64,000 bases of DNA from Candidatus Pantoea soli (GCF_007833795.1 NZ_CP032703.1:1-64000), one strand, 5' to 3'. Positions 9,208 through 18,793 are shown, counted from the stretch's first letter. A program made the numbers and translations. Notes: generated from the sequence alone by a model not told the origin.

Positions 9208-10602
9208 ATGACAGCAGCACGAATACTGATTGCCGGCGGCGGCTTTAGCGGCACCGCGGTGGCGATTGAACTCGCGCGTATGTCGTCTGTGCCGTTAGAG
9301 ATTACGGTAGTTGAACCGCGCGAGATGCCGGGCGGCGGTGTCGCTTACTCCACTGCAGAACCGTCGCATCGCATTAATGTGTCCGCTGACCGCATGCAGT
9401 TATCCGGCGACGAACCGGGCGCGTTTGATCGCTGGTACCGGCAGCAACCTGAAAGCGTACTGGACCCGGCAGCACACTGTGCCGATGGCAGTGTTTATCC
9501 ACAGCGCGGGCAGTTCGGCCGCTATCTGGCACAGCAGTTTGCGGCGGCCAGTCGCTTCCCACAGGTAAAACTGCAGCACCGGCGCGCCCGGGCGCTGAGC
9601 TGGGAGGGGCAGCAGCTGTTGCTGAGTGATGGCGACGTGCTGCGCGGAGACGTTCTGGTGCTGGCCATCAGCCATCCGCCGCCGTCACTGCCCGCGTTGC
9701 TGCAGCCGTTCTCCGGCCATCCGGCGTTAATCGCTAACCCGTGGCAGCCAGGGGTACTGGATACGCTGGACCCGCAGGCGCGGGTCGGCATTATCGGTAC
9801 CGGGCTGAGCATGGCAGACGTGGTGGCCGCACTGGAAAGGCGTCAGCATCGCGGTCCGCTGCTGGCATTTTCCCGCCGTGGCCAGCGCTCCCGCGCCAAT
9901 CTGAGCGGTGAATGGCCGGCGTGGACGCTGGCACCGTGCCCCGCGGCCCGCGCCCGTGCCTGGCTCAGGCATACGCGCGCTGAGATTGCCCGCGCGGCTG
10001 CGCAGGGCATTCCATGGCAACGGGTGCTGGACGCCGTGCGGGCGCAGGGTCAGCAAATCTGGCAGGCGCTGCCCCTGGCCGAACAGCAACGCTTTGCGCG
10101 CCATCTGCGCAGCTGGTGGGATGTGCATCGTTATCGCGTTGCGCCACAGGTTGCCTCTGCGATCGCGCATCGCCTGGCGCAGGGTACACTGCAGGTGCTG
10201 GCTGCGCGCATGACAGACATCACGTCCTGCGGTGATCAGCTGGCGCTGACGCTGCGGCTGCGATCGGGTGCGGTACAAACGCAGCTGCTGGACCATATGG
10301 TGGTTACCTCCGGGCCGGCGCATGACACGCTGCTGACCCGGGAGCCGCTGCTGTCATCGCTGGCTCAGCAGGGGCTGATCCAGGGTGATGCACTCGGCTT
10401 CGGTATTGCGGTCGATGCACAGTCACGCGCGCTCAATCATCAGGGCCAGGCCAGCGGTCACCTGCTGGTGGCGGGACCGGCGGCGCGCGGGCGTTTTGGC
10501 GAACTCATGGGTTTACCTCAGGTGGCCGATCACGCTGCTGCCGTCGCACGACAAATTCTGCATACGCTCAATGCCGCCTATGACGGGCGATGTCGCCGTT
10601 AA
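9208..10602 (+). CDS. FAD/NAD(P)-binding protein, NAD_binding_9 type
   Basis: The N-terminus has a dinucleotide-binding fold (ILIAGGGFSGTAVAIELA), and a second fold around residues 190-210 (ARVGIIGTGLSMADVVAAL). The whole resembles the FAD/NAD(P)-binding domain family often found beside sulfur and siderophore genes. At 464 residues it has the usual length. GAGGAG at 9196-9201 lies 6 bases before ATG 9208; ATG 9202 is too close, and an ATG at 9142 lies inside ssuD. The context suggests electron supply or an oxidation step for the two flanking monooxygenases, but the substrate is unknown. Confidence 0.75.
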   Translation: MTAARILIAGGGFSGTAVAIELARMSSVPLEITVVEPREMPGGGVAYSTAEPSHRINVSADRMQLSGDEPGAFDRWYRQQPESVLDPAAHCADGSVYPQRGQFGRYLAQQFAAASRFPQVKLQHRRARALSWEGQQLLLSDGDVLRGDVLVLAISHPPPSLPALLQPFSGHPALIANPWQPGVLDTLDPQARVGIIGTGLSMADVVAALERRQHRGPLLAFSRRGQRSRANLSGEWPAWTLAPCPAARARAWLRHTRAEIARAAAQGIPWQRVLDAVRAQGQQIWQALPLAEQQRFARHLRSWWDVHRYRVAPQVASAIAHRLAQGTLQVLAARMTDITSCGDQLALTLRLRSGAVQTQLLDHMVVTSGPAHDTLLTREPLLSSLAQQGLIQGDALGFGIAVDAQSRALNHQGQASGHLLVAGPAARGRFGELMGLPQVADHAAAVARQILHTLNAAYDGRCRR

Positions 10603-10683
10603 TTTCGTTATCTCCCACTTTCTGAAATCACACTGACGAACGCCCGGTCACACGCTGACTGCGGCTTCGCTATGGAGTCTGCT

Positions 10684-12087
10684 ATGCCATCGCAACGTGA
10701 AATACGCCTGAATGCATTTGATATGAATTGTGTCGGACACCAGTCGCCGGGTTTGTGGGCGCACCCGCGTGACCGATCCTGGCAGTACAAGGATCTCGAT
10801 TACTGGGTCGACTTAGCCCGGCTGCTGGAACGGGGTAAGTTTGACGGACTGTTTATTGCCGATGTGCTCGGCATTTATGACGTGTTCAACGGCAATGGCG
10901 ATGCCGCCCTGCGTCAGGCCACACAGGTGCCGGTAAACGATCCGCTGGCTTTAATTACGCCCATGGCGCTGGTGACAGAACATTTAGGATTCGGGCTGAC
11001 GGCTTCCCTCTCTTTTGAGCATCCGTATCCCTTTGCACGCCGCCTCTCCACGCTCGATCATCTGACCAAAGGGCGGATCGGCTGGAACATTGTGACCTCC
11101 TACCTTGAGAGTGGCGCGCGCAACATCGGGCAGCAAACGCAGACCGATCACGACAGCCGCTACGACTATGCCGACGAATATCTGCAGGTGATCTATAAGC
11201 TGCTGGAAGGCAGCTGGGAGCAGGATGCCGTGCTGCGCGATCGCGCGCGTCGCATCTTCAGCGACCCGACAAAAATTCATCCTGTTAATCACCAGGGAAC
11301 CTTCTTTAACGTTCCCGGAATCCATCTGTGTGAACCTTCACCGCAGCGGACGCCGGTGCTGTATCAGGCCGGCGCCTCCAGCCGGGGTAAACAGTTTGCC
11401 GCCGAACATGCCGAGTGCGTGTTTGTCGCGGCACCGTCAAAAGTCCTGCTGAAGCGCGTGGTGGCAGACATTCGCCAGCGGGCGGAAGCCGCCGGACGCG
11501 ATCCGCGCAGCATCCTGATTTTTAATCTGCAAACGGTGATTGTCGACGCGACCGATAACGCCGCTCAGGCCAAATGGCGGGAGTATAAAAACTGGGTCAG
11601 CTATGAAGGCGCGCTGGCGCTGGTCTCTGGCTGGACCGGTATTGATTTTGGCCAGTATCAGCCGGAGCAGGTGCTGAAGTATCTGCACACCAATGCCATC
11701 CAGTCAGCGGTGGAAACCTTTTCAACCGCTGATCCTGAGCGGCAGTGGACAGTGCAGGCGCTGGCGGAGTGGGTGGGCATCGGCGGCTTTGGACCGCTGC
11801 TGGTGGGCAGTGCGCAAACCGTCGCAGATGAGCTGCAAAGCTGGGTAGAAGAGACCGATGTCGACGGCTTTAATCTTGCCTATGCCCTGACGCATGAAAC
11901 CTTTGAAGATGTGGTGACGCATCTGATTCCGGAACTGCAAAAGCGCGGCGTCTATAAACAGGATTATGCGGCCGGTACGCTGCGGGAAAAACTGTTTGGC
12001 GGCGGCGCGCAGCTGCAGGCACCGCATCCCGGCGCAGGCTATCGTATCCGCAGCAGCCGTCACGCGGCGGCCACCACGCCGCGCTAA
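10684..12087 (+). CDS. NtaA/DmoA/SnaA-family FMN-dependent monooxygenase
   Basis: Luciferase-like monooxygenase of the nitrilotriacetate or dimethyl-sulfide monooxygenase group, 467 residues. Recognisable blocks: LNAFDMNCVGHQSPGLW at the start, GKFDGLFIADVLG, LSFEHPYPFARRLSTLDHLT, GRIGWNIVTSY, and GASSRGKQFAAEHAECVF. GGAG at 10674-10677 precedes ATG 10684; ATG 10672 has no ribosome site. It is third in the sigma-54 operon and needs reduced FMN. A sulfide or thioether substrate is inferred only from the neighbours. Confidence 0.75.
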   Translation: MPSQREIRLNAFDMNCVGHQSPGLWAHPRDRSWQYKDLDYWVDLARLLERGKFDGLFIADVLGIYDVFNGNGDAALRQATQVPVNDPLALITPMALVTEHLGFGLTASLSFEHPYPFARRLSTLDHLTKGRIGWNIVTSYLESGARNIGQQTQTDHDSRYDYADEYLQVIYKLLEGSWEQDAVLRDRARRIFSDPTKIHPVNHQGTFFNVPGIHLCEPSPQRTPVLYQAGASSRGKQFAAEHAECVFVAAPSKVLLKRVVADIRQRAEAAGRDPRSILIFNLQTVIVDATDNAAQAKWREYKNWVSYEGALALVSGWTGIDFGQYQPEQVLKYLHTNAIQSAVETFSTADPERQWTVQALAEWVGIGGFGPLLVGSAQTVADELQSWVEETDVDGFNLAYALTHETFEDVVTHLIPELQKRGVYKQDYAAGTLREKLFGGGAQLQAPHPGAGYRIRSSRHAAATTPR

Positions 12088-12128
12088 ATCAGGCGGCACC
12101 GCAGCGTGCCGTGATGGGAAAGTGACTT

Positions 12129-12171
12129 AACCCGGACGCGCTGCGCGTGTCCGGGTATTGCTGCTGCAATG
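12129..12171. promoter_or_regulatory. Hairpin, then a third activator-like palindrome
   Basis: A GC-rich stem CCCGGACGCGC / GCGCGTGTCCGGG (about 12131-12154) without a T tract follows the monooxygenase gene. TATTGC-TGCT-GCAATG (12156-12171) has the same TTGC-N4-GCAA core as the two palindromes at 7826-7873. No clear GG-N10-GC promoter was found between it and the MFS gene. Confidence 0.4.
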
Positions 12172-12283
12172 AATCATGTTATTGATTTATAGCAATTTTA
12201 TAGCAGTATTTGTTGCTTTGGCCCGCTGCCTTTCCCGCTTATAACCTCCTCACCTGCACAACAAAACAACAACGTGAGGCGTT

Positions 12284-13705
12284 ATGAGTGCTCTTCCTTT
12301 AGAAAACACCCTGCCGGTCTCGGAACCGGTGCGCTCGGTCGGTGATGTGGCAAGGCTGATCAACACCCGCAGCAGCAGAAACAATCATGCCCGTATGATT
12401 GTGTTGCTTGCGCTGGGCGGCGTATTTCTTGATGCATATGACCTGACAACCCTGTCCTGGGGCATTGACGATGTGGTGCGTGAATTCCAGCTTACGCCGT
12501 TTATTACCGGGCTGGTAACGTCGTCAATCATGGTGGGGACCATTGTCGGCAACCTGATCGGCGGCTGGCTTACGGATAAATATGGCCGCTACTCGGTCTT
12601 TATGGCCGACATGCTGTTCTTTGTGGTTTCGGCCATCGCTGCGGGCCTGGCACCCAATGTCTGGGTATTGATTGGCGCACGTTTTTTGATGGGAATCGGC
12701 GTGGGGATCGATTTACCGGTTGCCATGTCTTATCTGGCAGAATTTTCCCGGTTTGCCGGCAAAGGTAACAAAGCCGCGCGGCTGGCGGCGTGGTGCCCGA
12801 TGTGGTACGCCGCCTCCACGCTCTGCTTCCTGCTGATCTTTGCGCTTTACTTCCTGTTACCTGCAACGCACACCGACTGGCTGTGGCGCGCGTCACTGCT
12901 GTTCGGGGCAGTGCCTGCGCTGCTGATCATCGCCGTGCGCAGTAAGTTTATGAACGAATCTCCGCTCTGGGCCGCCAATCAGGGCGATCTCGCTTCCGCG
13001 GTGCGGATTCTGCGCGACTCATATGGCATCCATGCGCACGAAGCACCGCCTGACGCCTCTGCCACCGCTGCACCCGCCGTCAGCTTTCGCGTCCTGTTCC
13101 GGAAACCGTGGCGCGAACGTACGCTGGTGGCTGGCGTAATGAATGTCTGCATCTCTTTTGAATACACCGCCATCGCCTTTTTTCTGCCCTCTATTCTGGC
13201 GCAGTTCCTCGGTGCCGGCGTATTTGAAACCATCGCGGCCTCGCTTGGTCTGAATGCGCTGTTTGCCTTTACCGGCGGGTTATTAGGCATGCGGCTGGCG
13301 TGGAAATATCCTTCGCGTCACGTGGCGATTGCCGGTTTTGCGCTGCAGTTCTTTGCGCTGATTGCGCTGGCCCTGACGGGGCATCCGCAGGCGCTGGCAG
13401 GCATTGTGTTTGCCGTGCTGATGCTGGGTCTGTGGTTATTCGCTGAAGGATTCGGACCCGGCGCGCAGCTGATGGTGTATCCGGCGCTCTCTTATCCCAC
13501 TTCCATTCGCGCCACCGGCGTGGGCTTCAGTCGCGCACTTTCCGGCATCGGCAGCGCGCTGGCGTTGTTCATCCTGCCGATGCTTCAGGCCGCGCTGGGA
13601 ACCAACATGTTCTGGGTAGTGTCACTGGCTGCCCTGATTCCCATTTTCTTTCTGCTGGCGGTGCGCCATGAACCGACGCGCCACGACATTGACGATCAGG
13701 AGTAA
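12284..13705 (+). CDS. MFS transporter, metabolite:proton symporter type
   Basis: A 473-residue inner-membrane carrier with about 12 hydrophobic segments. The signature loop between segments 2 and 3 is present (GGWLTDKYGRYSVF), as is GARFLMGIGVGIDLP in segment 4. About 40 cytosolic residues precede the first segment. GTGAGG lies before the ATG. The following flavoprotein gene starts 3 bases after the stop, so the two are co-transcribed; uptake of an organosulfur or related carboxylate compound is a guess from context. Confidence 0.8.
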   Translation: MSALPLENTLPVSEPVRSVGDVARLINTRSSRNNHARMIVLLALGGVFLDAYDLTTLSWGIDDVVREFQLTPFITGLVTSSIMVGTIVGNLIGGWLTDKYGRYSVFMADMLFFVVSAIAAGLAPNVWVLIGARFLMGIGVGIDLPVAMSYLAEFSRFAGKGNKAARLAAWCPMWYAASTLCFLLIFALYFLLPATHTDWLWRASLLFGAVPALLIIAVRSKFMNESPLWAANQGDLASAVRILRDSYGIHAHEAPPDASATAAPAVSFRVLFRKPWRERTLVAGVMNVCISFEYTAIAFFLPSILAQFLGAGVFETIAASLGLNALFAFTGGLLGMRLAWKYPSRHVAIAGFALQFFALIALALTGHPQALAGIVFAVLMLGLWLFAEGFGPGAQLMVYPALSYPTSIRATGVGFSRALSGIGSALALFILPMLQAALGTNMFWVVSLAALIPIFFLLAVRHEPTRHDIDDQE

Positions 13706-13708
13706 CCG

Positions 13709-14929
13709 ATGACTCTATTTTCCACGGGTACAGATTATGAGGCGCTGGCGGCGCATTTCCGCCCGCTGTTCGCACGTATCGCCGCGGGTGCAGCGGAACG
13801 GGAACACACGCGCACGCTGCTCCATGACGCGATTCAGATGCTGAAAGCGGCAGGGCTGGGCACCGTACGCCTTCCTCGGGAAAAAGGCGGCTGGGGGGCT
13901 TCACTGCCGCAGCTGTTTCAGCTGCTGACAGAACTGGCGGAAGCGGATGCCAATTTGCCGCAGGCGCTGCGCGCGCACTTTGCCTTTGTAGAGGACCGGC
14001 TGAACCAGCCGGATTCGCCGCAGCGCGACCGCTGGTTCCGCCGCTTTCTGGATGGCGAGCTGGTTGGCAGCGGCTGGACCGAGACCGGCAGTGTGAGAAT
14101 TGGCGATGTGCTGACCCGCGTGACGCCCGGAGAGCAGGGCTGGACGTTGCAGGGTGAGAAGTTTTACAGCACCGGTGCGCTTTACGCTGACTGGATCGAC
14201 GTGTTCGCCCGACGCAGTGATAACCAGCGCGATGTGATTGTTCTGGTCAGCACGCATCAGCCGGCAGTCACGCGGGAAGATGACTGGGATGGGTTCGGAC
14301 AGCGTCTTACTGGCAGCGGCACCACGCGCTTTGCTGACGCGCAGGTGGAACCGGATCACGTCTACGATTTCACCACCCGCTTCCGTTATCAGACGGCCTT
14401 CTATCAGCATGTGCTGTTGGCAACGCTGGCAGGTATCGGCCGGGCAATCGCCCGGGACGGTGCGGCAGGCGTGGCTGCCCGCGAGCGCATCTACAGCCAC
14501 AGTAATGCGGGAGCTTCCCGGCAGGATGCGCAGGTATTGCAGGTCATTGGCGAGATCACCAGCCACGCCTTTGCGGTGGAAGCCACGGTGTTGCGTGCCA
14601 CCCATTCACTGCAGTCAGCTTATGAAGCCCATCTCAGTGACGATGACGGTGCGCTACAGGCTATCAACGACCGGGCCGAAGCGGAGGCGGGCCAGGCACA
14701 GGTGATCGCCAGCGAGCTGGTGCCGCGCGCGGCCACCGCACTGTTTAATGCGCTGGGTGCATCAGATACCCGCGCAGGCAAAGCGCTGGACCGCCACTGG
14801 CGTAATGCGCGCACCGTGGCTTCACACAATCCGGTGATCTATAAAGCGCGGGATATTGGAGACTGGAAAGTAAATGGCAAATCACCCACCGGTATCTGGC
14901 AAATTGGCAGGGGAGGGGCCGACCGCTGA
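13709..14929 (+). CDS. Acyl-CoA dehydrogenase-fold flavoprotein, SfnB/DszC-like
   Basis: A 406-residue acyl-CoA dehydrogenase-fold protein of the branch used as flavin monooxygenases in sulfur scavenging (SfnB, DszC). Visible features: LPREKGGWGASLPQL, SGWTETG near residue 120, LQGEKFYSTGALYADW, and a C-terminal RHWRNARTVASHNPVIYKARDIG block that resembles DszC-type enzymes. The base usual in true acyl-CoA dehydrogenases is not apparent. Its ribosome site (AGGAG) overlaps the end of the MFS gene. It probably oxygenates or desulfurises an organosulfur compound. Confidence 0.7.
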   Translation: MTLFSTGTDYEALAAHFRPLFARIAAGAAEREHTRTLLHDAIQMLKAAGLGTVRLPREKGGWGASLPQLFQLLTELAEADANLPQALRAHFAFVEDRLNQPDSPQRDRWFRRFLDGELVGSGWTETGSVRIGDVLTRVTPGEQGWTLQGEKFYSTGALYADWIDVFARRSDNQRDVIVLVSTHQPAVTREDDWDGFGQRLTGSGTTRFADAQVEPDHVYDFTTRFRYQTAFYQHVLLATLAGIGRAIARDGAAGVAARERIYSHSNAGASRQDAQVLQVIGEITSHAFAVEATVLRATHSLQSAYEAHLSDDDGALQAINDRAEAEAGQAQVIASELVPRAATALFNALGASDTRAGKALDRHWRNARTVASHNPVIYKARDIGDWKVNGKSPTGIWQIGRGGADR

Positions 14930-14940
14930 GAGCAGAAGAG

Positions 14941-14966
14941 GGTGGCGCGGAACACCGCGCCACGCC
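14941..14966. terminator. Hairpin between convergent genes
   Basis: GGTGGCGCGG / CCGCGCCAC stem with an AACA loop between the ends of the flavoprotein gene and ssuA. There is no T tract, so terminator function is only likely from position. Confidence 0.45.
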
Positions 14967-14972
14967 AGGGAA

Positions 14973-15920
14973 TTACGGTTTATCCTGCGACCAGGTTGCG
15001 CTGCGCACGTCAACCTTGATCGGCAGTAAACCCACGCGCGTGAAGGTGTCTGCCAGCGTTTGCTGTGCGTCAAATACCGGTGGACTCATACGTGAGGCCC
15101 CATACGGCAGCCGCTGCAGCGTGGTACGCCAGACGGTCGTCGGCAGGCCGGTGGACTTCGCCAGGATGGCGGCCGCCTCATCCTGGTGCTGATTCGCCCA
15201 GTCGCTCAGTTTGCTGAGCTCGTTCACTACCTGCTTCGCGGTTTCCGGATGTTTTTCTGCAAACGGGCGGCTGGCCAGGTAGAAGGTGTAATGCGGAACC
15301 AGCCCTTCTGCATTGCGCAGTTCACGCGCCTGTGTCGTGGCTTCCACCTCTGCAAGATACGGGTCCCAGATAACCCAGGCATCAATGGCGCCTTTCTGGA
15401 AAGCCGCACGCGCATCGGCGGGCGGCAGATAGACCGGCGTAATCGCTTTATAATCCAGGCCAGCCTCTTCCAGCGCTTTCACCAGCAGATAGTTGACATC
15501 GGAGCCTTTATTAAGCCCGATTCGTTTGCCTTTCAAATCCGCTACGCGCTTAACTGGCGAGTCTTTGGGCACCACAATGGCTTCGGTTTTTGGATTGCCC
15601 GGGGAGTGGCCGAGATAAATCAGATCGGCCTGAGCGGCCTGCGCAAACACCGGCGGGGCATCGCCGGTCGCTGCCAGATCGATACTGCCAACGTTCAGCC
15701 CCTCCAGCATCTGCGGACCGGCCGGGAACTCCACCCAGCGTACGGTAATCCCGTCTTTTTTGAGTGTTTCATCCAGCGTGCCGCGATACTTTAACAGGGC
15801 AAAAATGTTGGCTTTCTGATAGCCGACCGTCACCGTCTCCGGGTTTGCCGCCAGTGCCGGTACAGCGAGCAGGCCAAGGCTGAGGGCCAGCGCGCTCAGG
15901 GAATAACGTGTCATATGCAT
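14973..15920 (-). CDS. ssuA: SsuA-like aliphatic sulfonate binding protein
   Basis: Periplasmic solute-binding protein of the SsuA/NMT1 family, 315 residues from ATG 15920. The signal peptide runs to about residue 24 (LSLGLLAVPALA, cut before ANPETV). The mature part starts with VTVGYQKANIFALLKYRGTL, with EFPAGPQMLEGL and WVIWDPYLAEVE further on. A longer frame to 15965 adds 15 charged residues before the signal peptide and is unlikely. It is the paralogue of the sensor domain in the activator at 5810-7777. No ssuB or ssuC is near, so it would have to serve a chromosomal permease. Confidence 0.83.
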   Translation of the reverse strand: MHMTRYSLSALALSLGLLAVPALAANPETVTVGYQKANIFALLKYRGTLDETLKKDGITVRWVEFPAGPQMLEGLNVGSIDLAATGDAPPVFAQAAQADLIYLGHSPGNPKTEAIVVPKDSPVKRVADLKGKRIGLNKGSDVNYLLVKALEEAGLDYKAITPVYLPPADARAAFQKGAIDAWVIWDPYLAEVEATTQARELRNAEGLVPHYTFYLASRPFAEKHPETAKQVVNELSKLSDWANQHQDEAAAILAKSTGLPTTVWRTTLQRLPYGASRMSPPVFDAQQTLADTFTRVGLLPIKVDVRSATWSQDKP

Positions 15921-16162
15921 AGTGCGTCTCAGGTGGTTTTTTTGCCACCTTATCAACATGTTCATATAACCAATAAATAATAAATTTAAAATGTATATAA
16001 CTTAATGATATGTTATCGCGATCATTCACTATAGTGAGCGAGTTACATAGAGAGGCAAATGATTAGCACGGTAATAATTTGTATAACAAATCAAAAGGCC
16101 TTCCCGGCGGGCTTCTGTCAGGATAAGCCCTTATCCTGCCTGCCATAGGTTTCCCGTGTTTT

Positions 16163-18244
16163 ATGAAATGGTTTTCTCAACGTGCCGTACTGTTTTCTGC
16201 CAAAACCTGCCTTGCGGCGTTTCTGGCCTTTTACATTGCGCTGGCGCTTAATCTGGATAAACCGGCCTGGTCACTGACTACAGTGTACGTTGCCTCACAG
16301 CTCTATTCGGCTTCCACGCTCTCGAAATCGGTGTTCCGCTTTTTTGGCACGGTGCTGGGAGGCTTGTTTACGTTGCTGGTTTATCCGGCAACGGTGCAAT
16401 CACCCATGCTGTTCAGCCTCTGTATTTCATTGTGGGTGGCGCTGTGCCTTTATCTTTCCCTGCACGATCGAACGCCAAAGAGTTATGTTTTCATGCTGGC
16501 CGGCTACAGCGCGGCGATCATGGGCTTTCCCGATGTTGCCACGCCATCGGCCATCACCTATACGGTGATTTCCCGTATCGAAGAAATTACCGTCGCGATC
16601 CTCTGCAGCAGCCTGGTGCACTGCCTGATTCTGCCGGTTTCCATGCGCCATATGCTCGGTCAGAGCATTGACGTGTGGTACCAGAATGCGCGAAAGCTGT
16701 GCGGGGAACTGATCACGGCGATGCCTGCGGAAAAATCGGTTGAGCGGGAAGATATTCTGGTGCAGATGGCAAATTATCCGCTTAACGTCGAGACGCTGAT
16801 TACACACTGCGTGTATGAAGGCGATGCGGCGCGTCGACTGGTGCGGCTGGTGAGCGTTCAGTATCAGCATCTGTCTTATCTGATTCCGACACTGACCGCT
16901 ATTGAGTCACGGCTGACCTGGCTGGCACAGCAGCAGATTCGCTTTCCTGATTATGTGGCAGACGCGTTCCGGCAGTTTCTGCTGTGGCTGAATGGTGATA
17001 CGACGCTGCCGGTACGTGCGGTACTGAGCGCGGCACAGCAGGAATTGCAGCAGGCGTGGCGTGCGCAACGGCTGAGCAGCGAAGACGCGCTGCTGCTGGT
17101 GGGTTTGCTGGAACGTTTGCTGAACTTTGTCCGTATTGCCGACGCCTGTGAGAGCGTGAGCGAGCGCGTCAGTGAATGGACGCCTGCGGTCAGGCCCGGC
17201 AAAATGGCCCGCGCGCATAAACATGTGGATAAAGGTCTGCTGCTGCTCTCCTGCTTCACTGCCTTCCTGGCGACTTTTGCCACCTGTTTGTTCTGGATCG
17301 GCAGCGGCTGGCAGGCGGGTGCCACCGCACCCATGATGGCGGCCGTGCTGTGTTCATTTTTTGCCGGACTGGACAGCCCGGTTGCACCGATGACGCTTTT
17401 TCTCAAAGGCGTACTGATTTCAATGGGCATCAGCCTGGTCTATGTGACGCTGTTGATACCGCAGTCAGTGACCTTTGAGGCGCTGGTCATCTGTCTGGCG
17501 CCAGGCCTGTTTGCACTGGGACTGGTGATTGCCAATCCTGCCACTAACCTGATCGGCCTGATTGTGGCCACGCAGATTCCGGGACTGATTGGTATGAGTC
17601 ATCATTTCCGGCCCGATTTGCTGCTTATAGTGAACGCCATGCTTGCCACGCTGGTAGGGATTGTCGGGGCGCTGGTGCTGACCCTGCTGATTCGGAACAA
17701 GCGGCCAGCATGGACCGCCCGGCGTGCGCTGCGTAAAGGTATACGCGACCTGCTGCAGTTTATTGCGGCGATTCGCATGAACACGGTGACCCTGACCGCC
17801 CGTCAGCAGTTTGTTGCCCGCACGCTGGATCGCGTAAACATCATCCTGCCGCGTAAGCGCATCGATCCTGCGCCCGATCTGGTCTCCGGCGGCAACCTGA
17901 TTGCGGAAGCCTGGCTGGGCGCCAACTGCTATGACTATTACACGCGCCATCGGACGCTGTTACTGGCGCATCAGATAGAAAGCGCCGCGCTGTTTCATGC
18001 GCTGAGTCAGTTTCTGAAGTGCCGGCTGAAAACGCTGGACGCGACGCCGTCAGCGCCTCTGCTGGCAGAGTGTGATCGGCTGCTGCTGGCGCTGGAGGCC
18101 ACAGCACGGCGGGATGAAGCGCTGTTCACGCCGCTGCTGCATTTGTTTAACATCCGGCTGGCGCTTTTTCCCTGGTGTCGCTGGCCTGATCAGCCGCCAG
18201 GGCAGGGCAGCACAAAGTGTGATAGAGATCGCACTTTGTGTTAG
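16163..18244 (+). CDS. FUSC-family (AaeB-like) aromatic acid efflux protein
   Basis: A 693-residue inner-membrane protein with two blocks of about six hydrophobic segments (about residues 10-160 and 360-520), each followed by a cytosolic domain. This is the fusaric acid resistance / AaeB layout. FFGTVLGGLFTLLV and the later AVLCSFFAGLDSPVAPM are typical of the family. AaeB normally works with a periplasmic adaptor AaeA, which is absent here, so it is either a solitary FUSC protein or uses a partner elsewhere. The ribosome site is weak. A palindrome CACAAAGTG / CACTTTGTG overlaps the 3' end. Confidence 0.8.
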   Translation: MKWFSQRAVLFSAKTCLAAFLAFYIALALNLDKPAWSLTTVYVASQLYSASTLSKSVFRFFGTVLGGLFTLLVYPATVQSPMLFSLCISLWVALCLYLSLHDRTPKSYVFMLAGYSAAIMGFPDVATPSAITYTVISRIEEITVAILCSSLVHCLILPVSMRHMLGQSIDVWYQNARKLCGELITAMPAEKSVEREDILVQMANYPLNVETLITHCVYEGDAARRLVRLVSVQYQHLSYLIPTLTAIESRLTWLAQQQIRFPDYVADAFRQFLLWLNGDTTLPVRAVLSAAQQELQQAWRAQRLSSEDALLLVGLLERLLNFVRIADACESVSERVSEWTPAVRPGKMARAHKHVDKGLLLLSCFTAFLATFATCLFWIGSGWQAGATAPMMAAVLCSFFAGLDSPVAPMTLFLKGVLISMGISLVYVTLLIPQSVTFEALVICLAPGLFALGLVIANPATNLIGLIVATQIPGLIGMSHHFRPDLLLIVNAMLATLVGIVGALVLTLLIRNKRPAWTARRALRKGIRDLLQFIAAIRMNTVTLTARQQFVARTLDRVNIILPRKRIDPAPDLVSGGNLIAEAWLGANCYDYYTRHRTLLLAHQIESAALFHALSQFLKCRLKTLDATPSAPLLAECDRLLLALEATARRDEALFTPLLHLFNIRLALFPWCRWPDQPPGQGSTKCDRDRTLC

Positions 18245-18323
18245 GTCGTTAATAATCACAATGGTTATTATAACGGCCATACAGAGCACATCGCTCTGAC
18301 CCACATACGCAAGGAATATGACC

Positions 18324-18545
18324 ATGAAAACCATTAAAACCCTGACGCTGGCTGCTGTTGCTGCACTCTCTGTTGCTTCTTTTGGTAGCTTCGCTGCGGA
18401 AAGCATCTCTGTTCACGGCAGCACCCTGGATAGCGCAGAAGCACAGGTTGCGGCACAGGCGAAAGCCGCAGGCGCAGACAGCTATAAAATCACCAGCGCC
18501 CGTGCGGACAACGGCGTCGATATGACGGCTGAACTCTATAAATAA
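18324..18545 (+). CDS. YdgH/BhsA/McbA-like small periplasmic protein
   Basis: A 73-residue secreted protein: signal peptide to about SFGSFA, then AESISVHGSTLDSAEAQVAAQAKAAG, the DUF1471 fold seen in BhsA and McbA, which affect stress response and biofilm. AAGGA at 18311-18315 suits ATG 18324 better than ATG 18318. A strong terminator follows, so it is a single-gene unit. Confidence 0.85.
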   Translation: MKTIKTLTLAAVAALSVASFGSFAAESISVHGSTLDSAEAQVAAQAKAAGADSYKITSARADNGVDMTAELYK

Positions 18546-18571
18546 ATATGCTTTTCTCCGTTAAAGTGCTT

Positions 18572-18598
18572 AGCCCGGTTGATACCGGGCTTTTTTTT
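18572..18598 (+). terminator. Terminator of the BhsA-like gene
   Basis: AGCCCGGT-TGAT-ACCGGGCT stem followed by eight T residues. Confidence 0.93.
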
Positions 18599-18689
18599 GC
18601 CCGCGATTTATCGCTGTAACGTCAGGTGGCTTACCCGGCGGTTAACAAACAACACAATAATAGCTAGCAGACTAATTGTTATCTGTGTT

Positions 18690-18780
18690 ACTATCTGTTT
18701 ATTGAAGGCGTCTCGCCAGACCCAAATGGTCGTACAGGGATGTGCCAGAACTGGCTGCCATAACCGGCAGCCTTTTTTGT
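18690..18780 (+). ncRNA. Candidate small RNA ending in an intrinsic terminator
   Basis: A stem GGCTGCC / GGCAGCC followed by six T residues (18753-18778) points along the plus strand, about 155 bp after the previous plus-strand terminator, with no plausible frame in between. Something on this strand appears to be transcribed and ended here. A promoter could not be fixed, so the 5' end is a guess. Confidence 0.3.
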
Positions 18781-18793
18781 GGGCGCTTTTTCG

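Noticed and set aside
9727-10323. A 198-codon minus-strand frame
   Set aside because: Antisense shadow of the GC-rich FAD protein gene.
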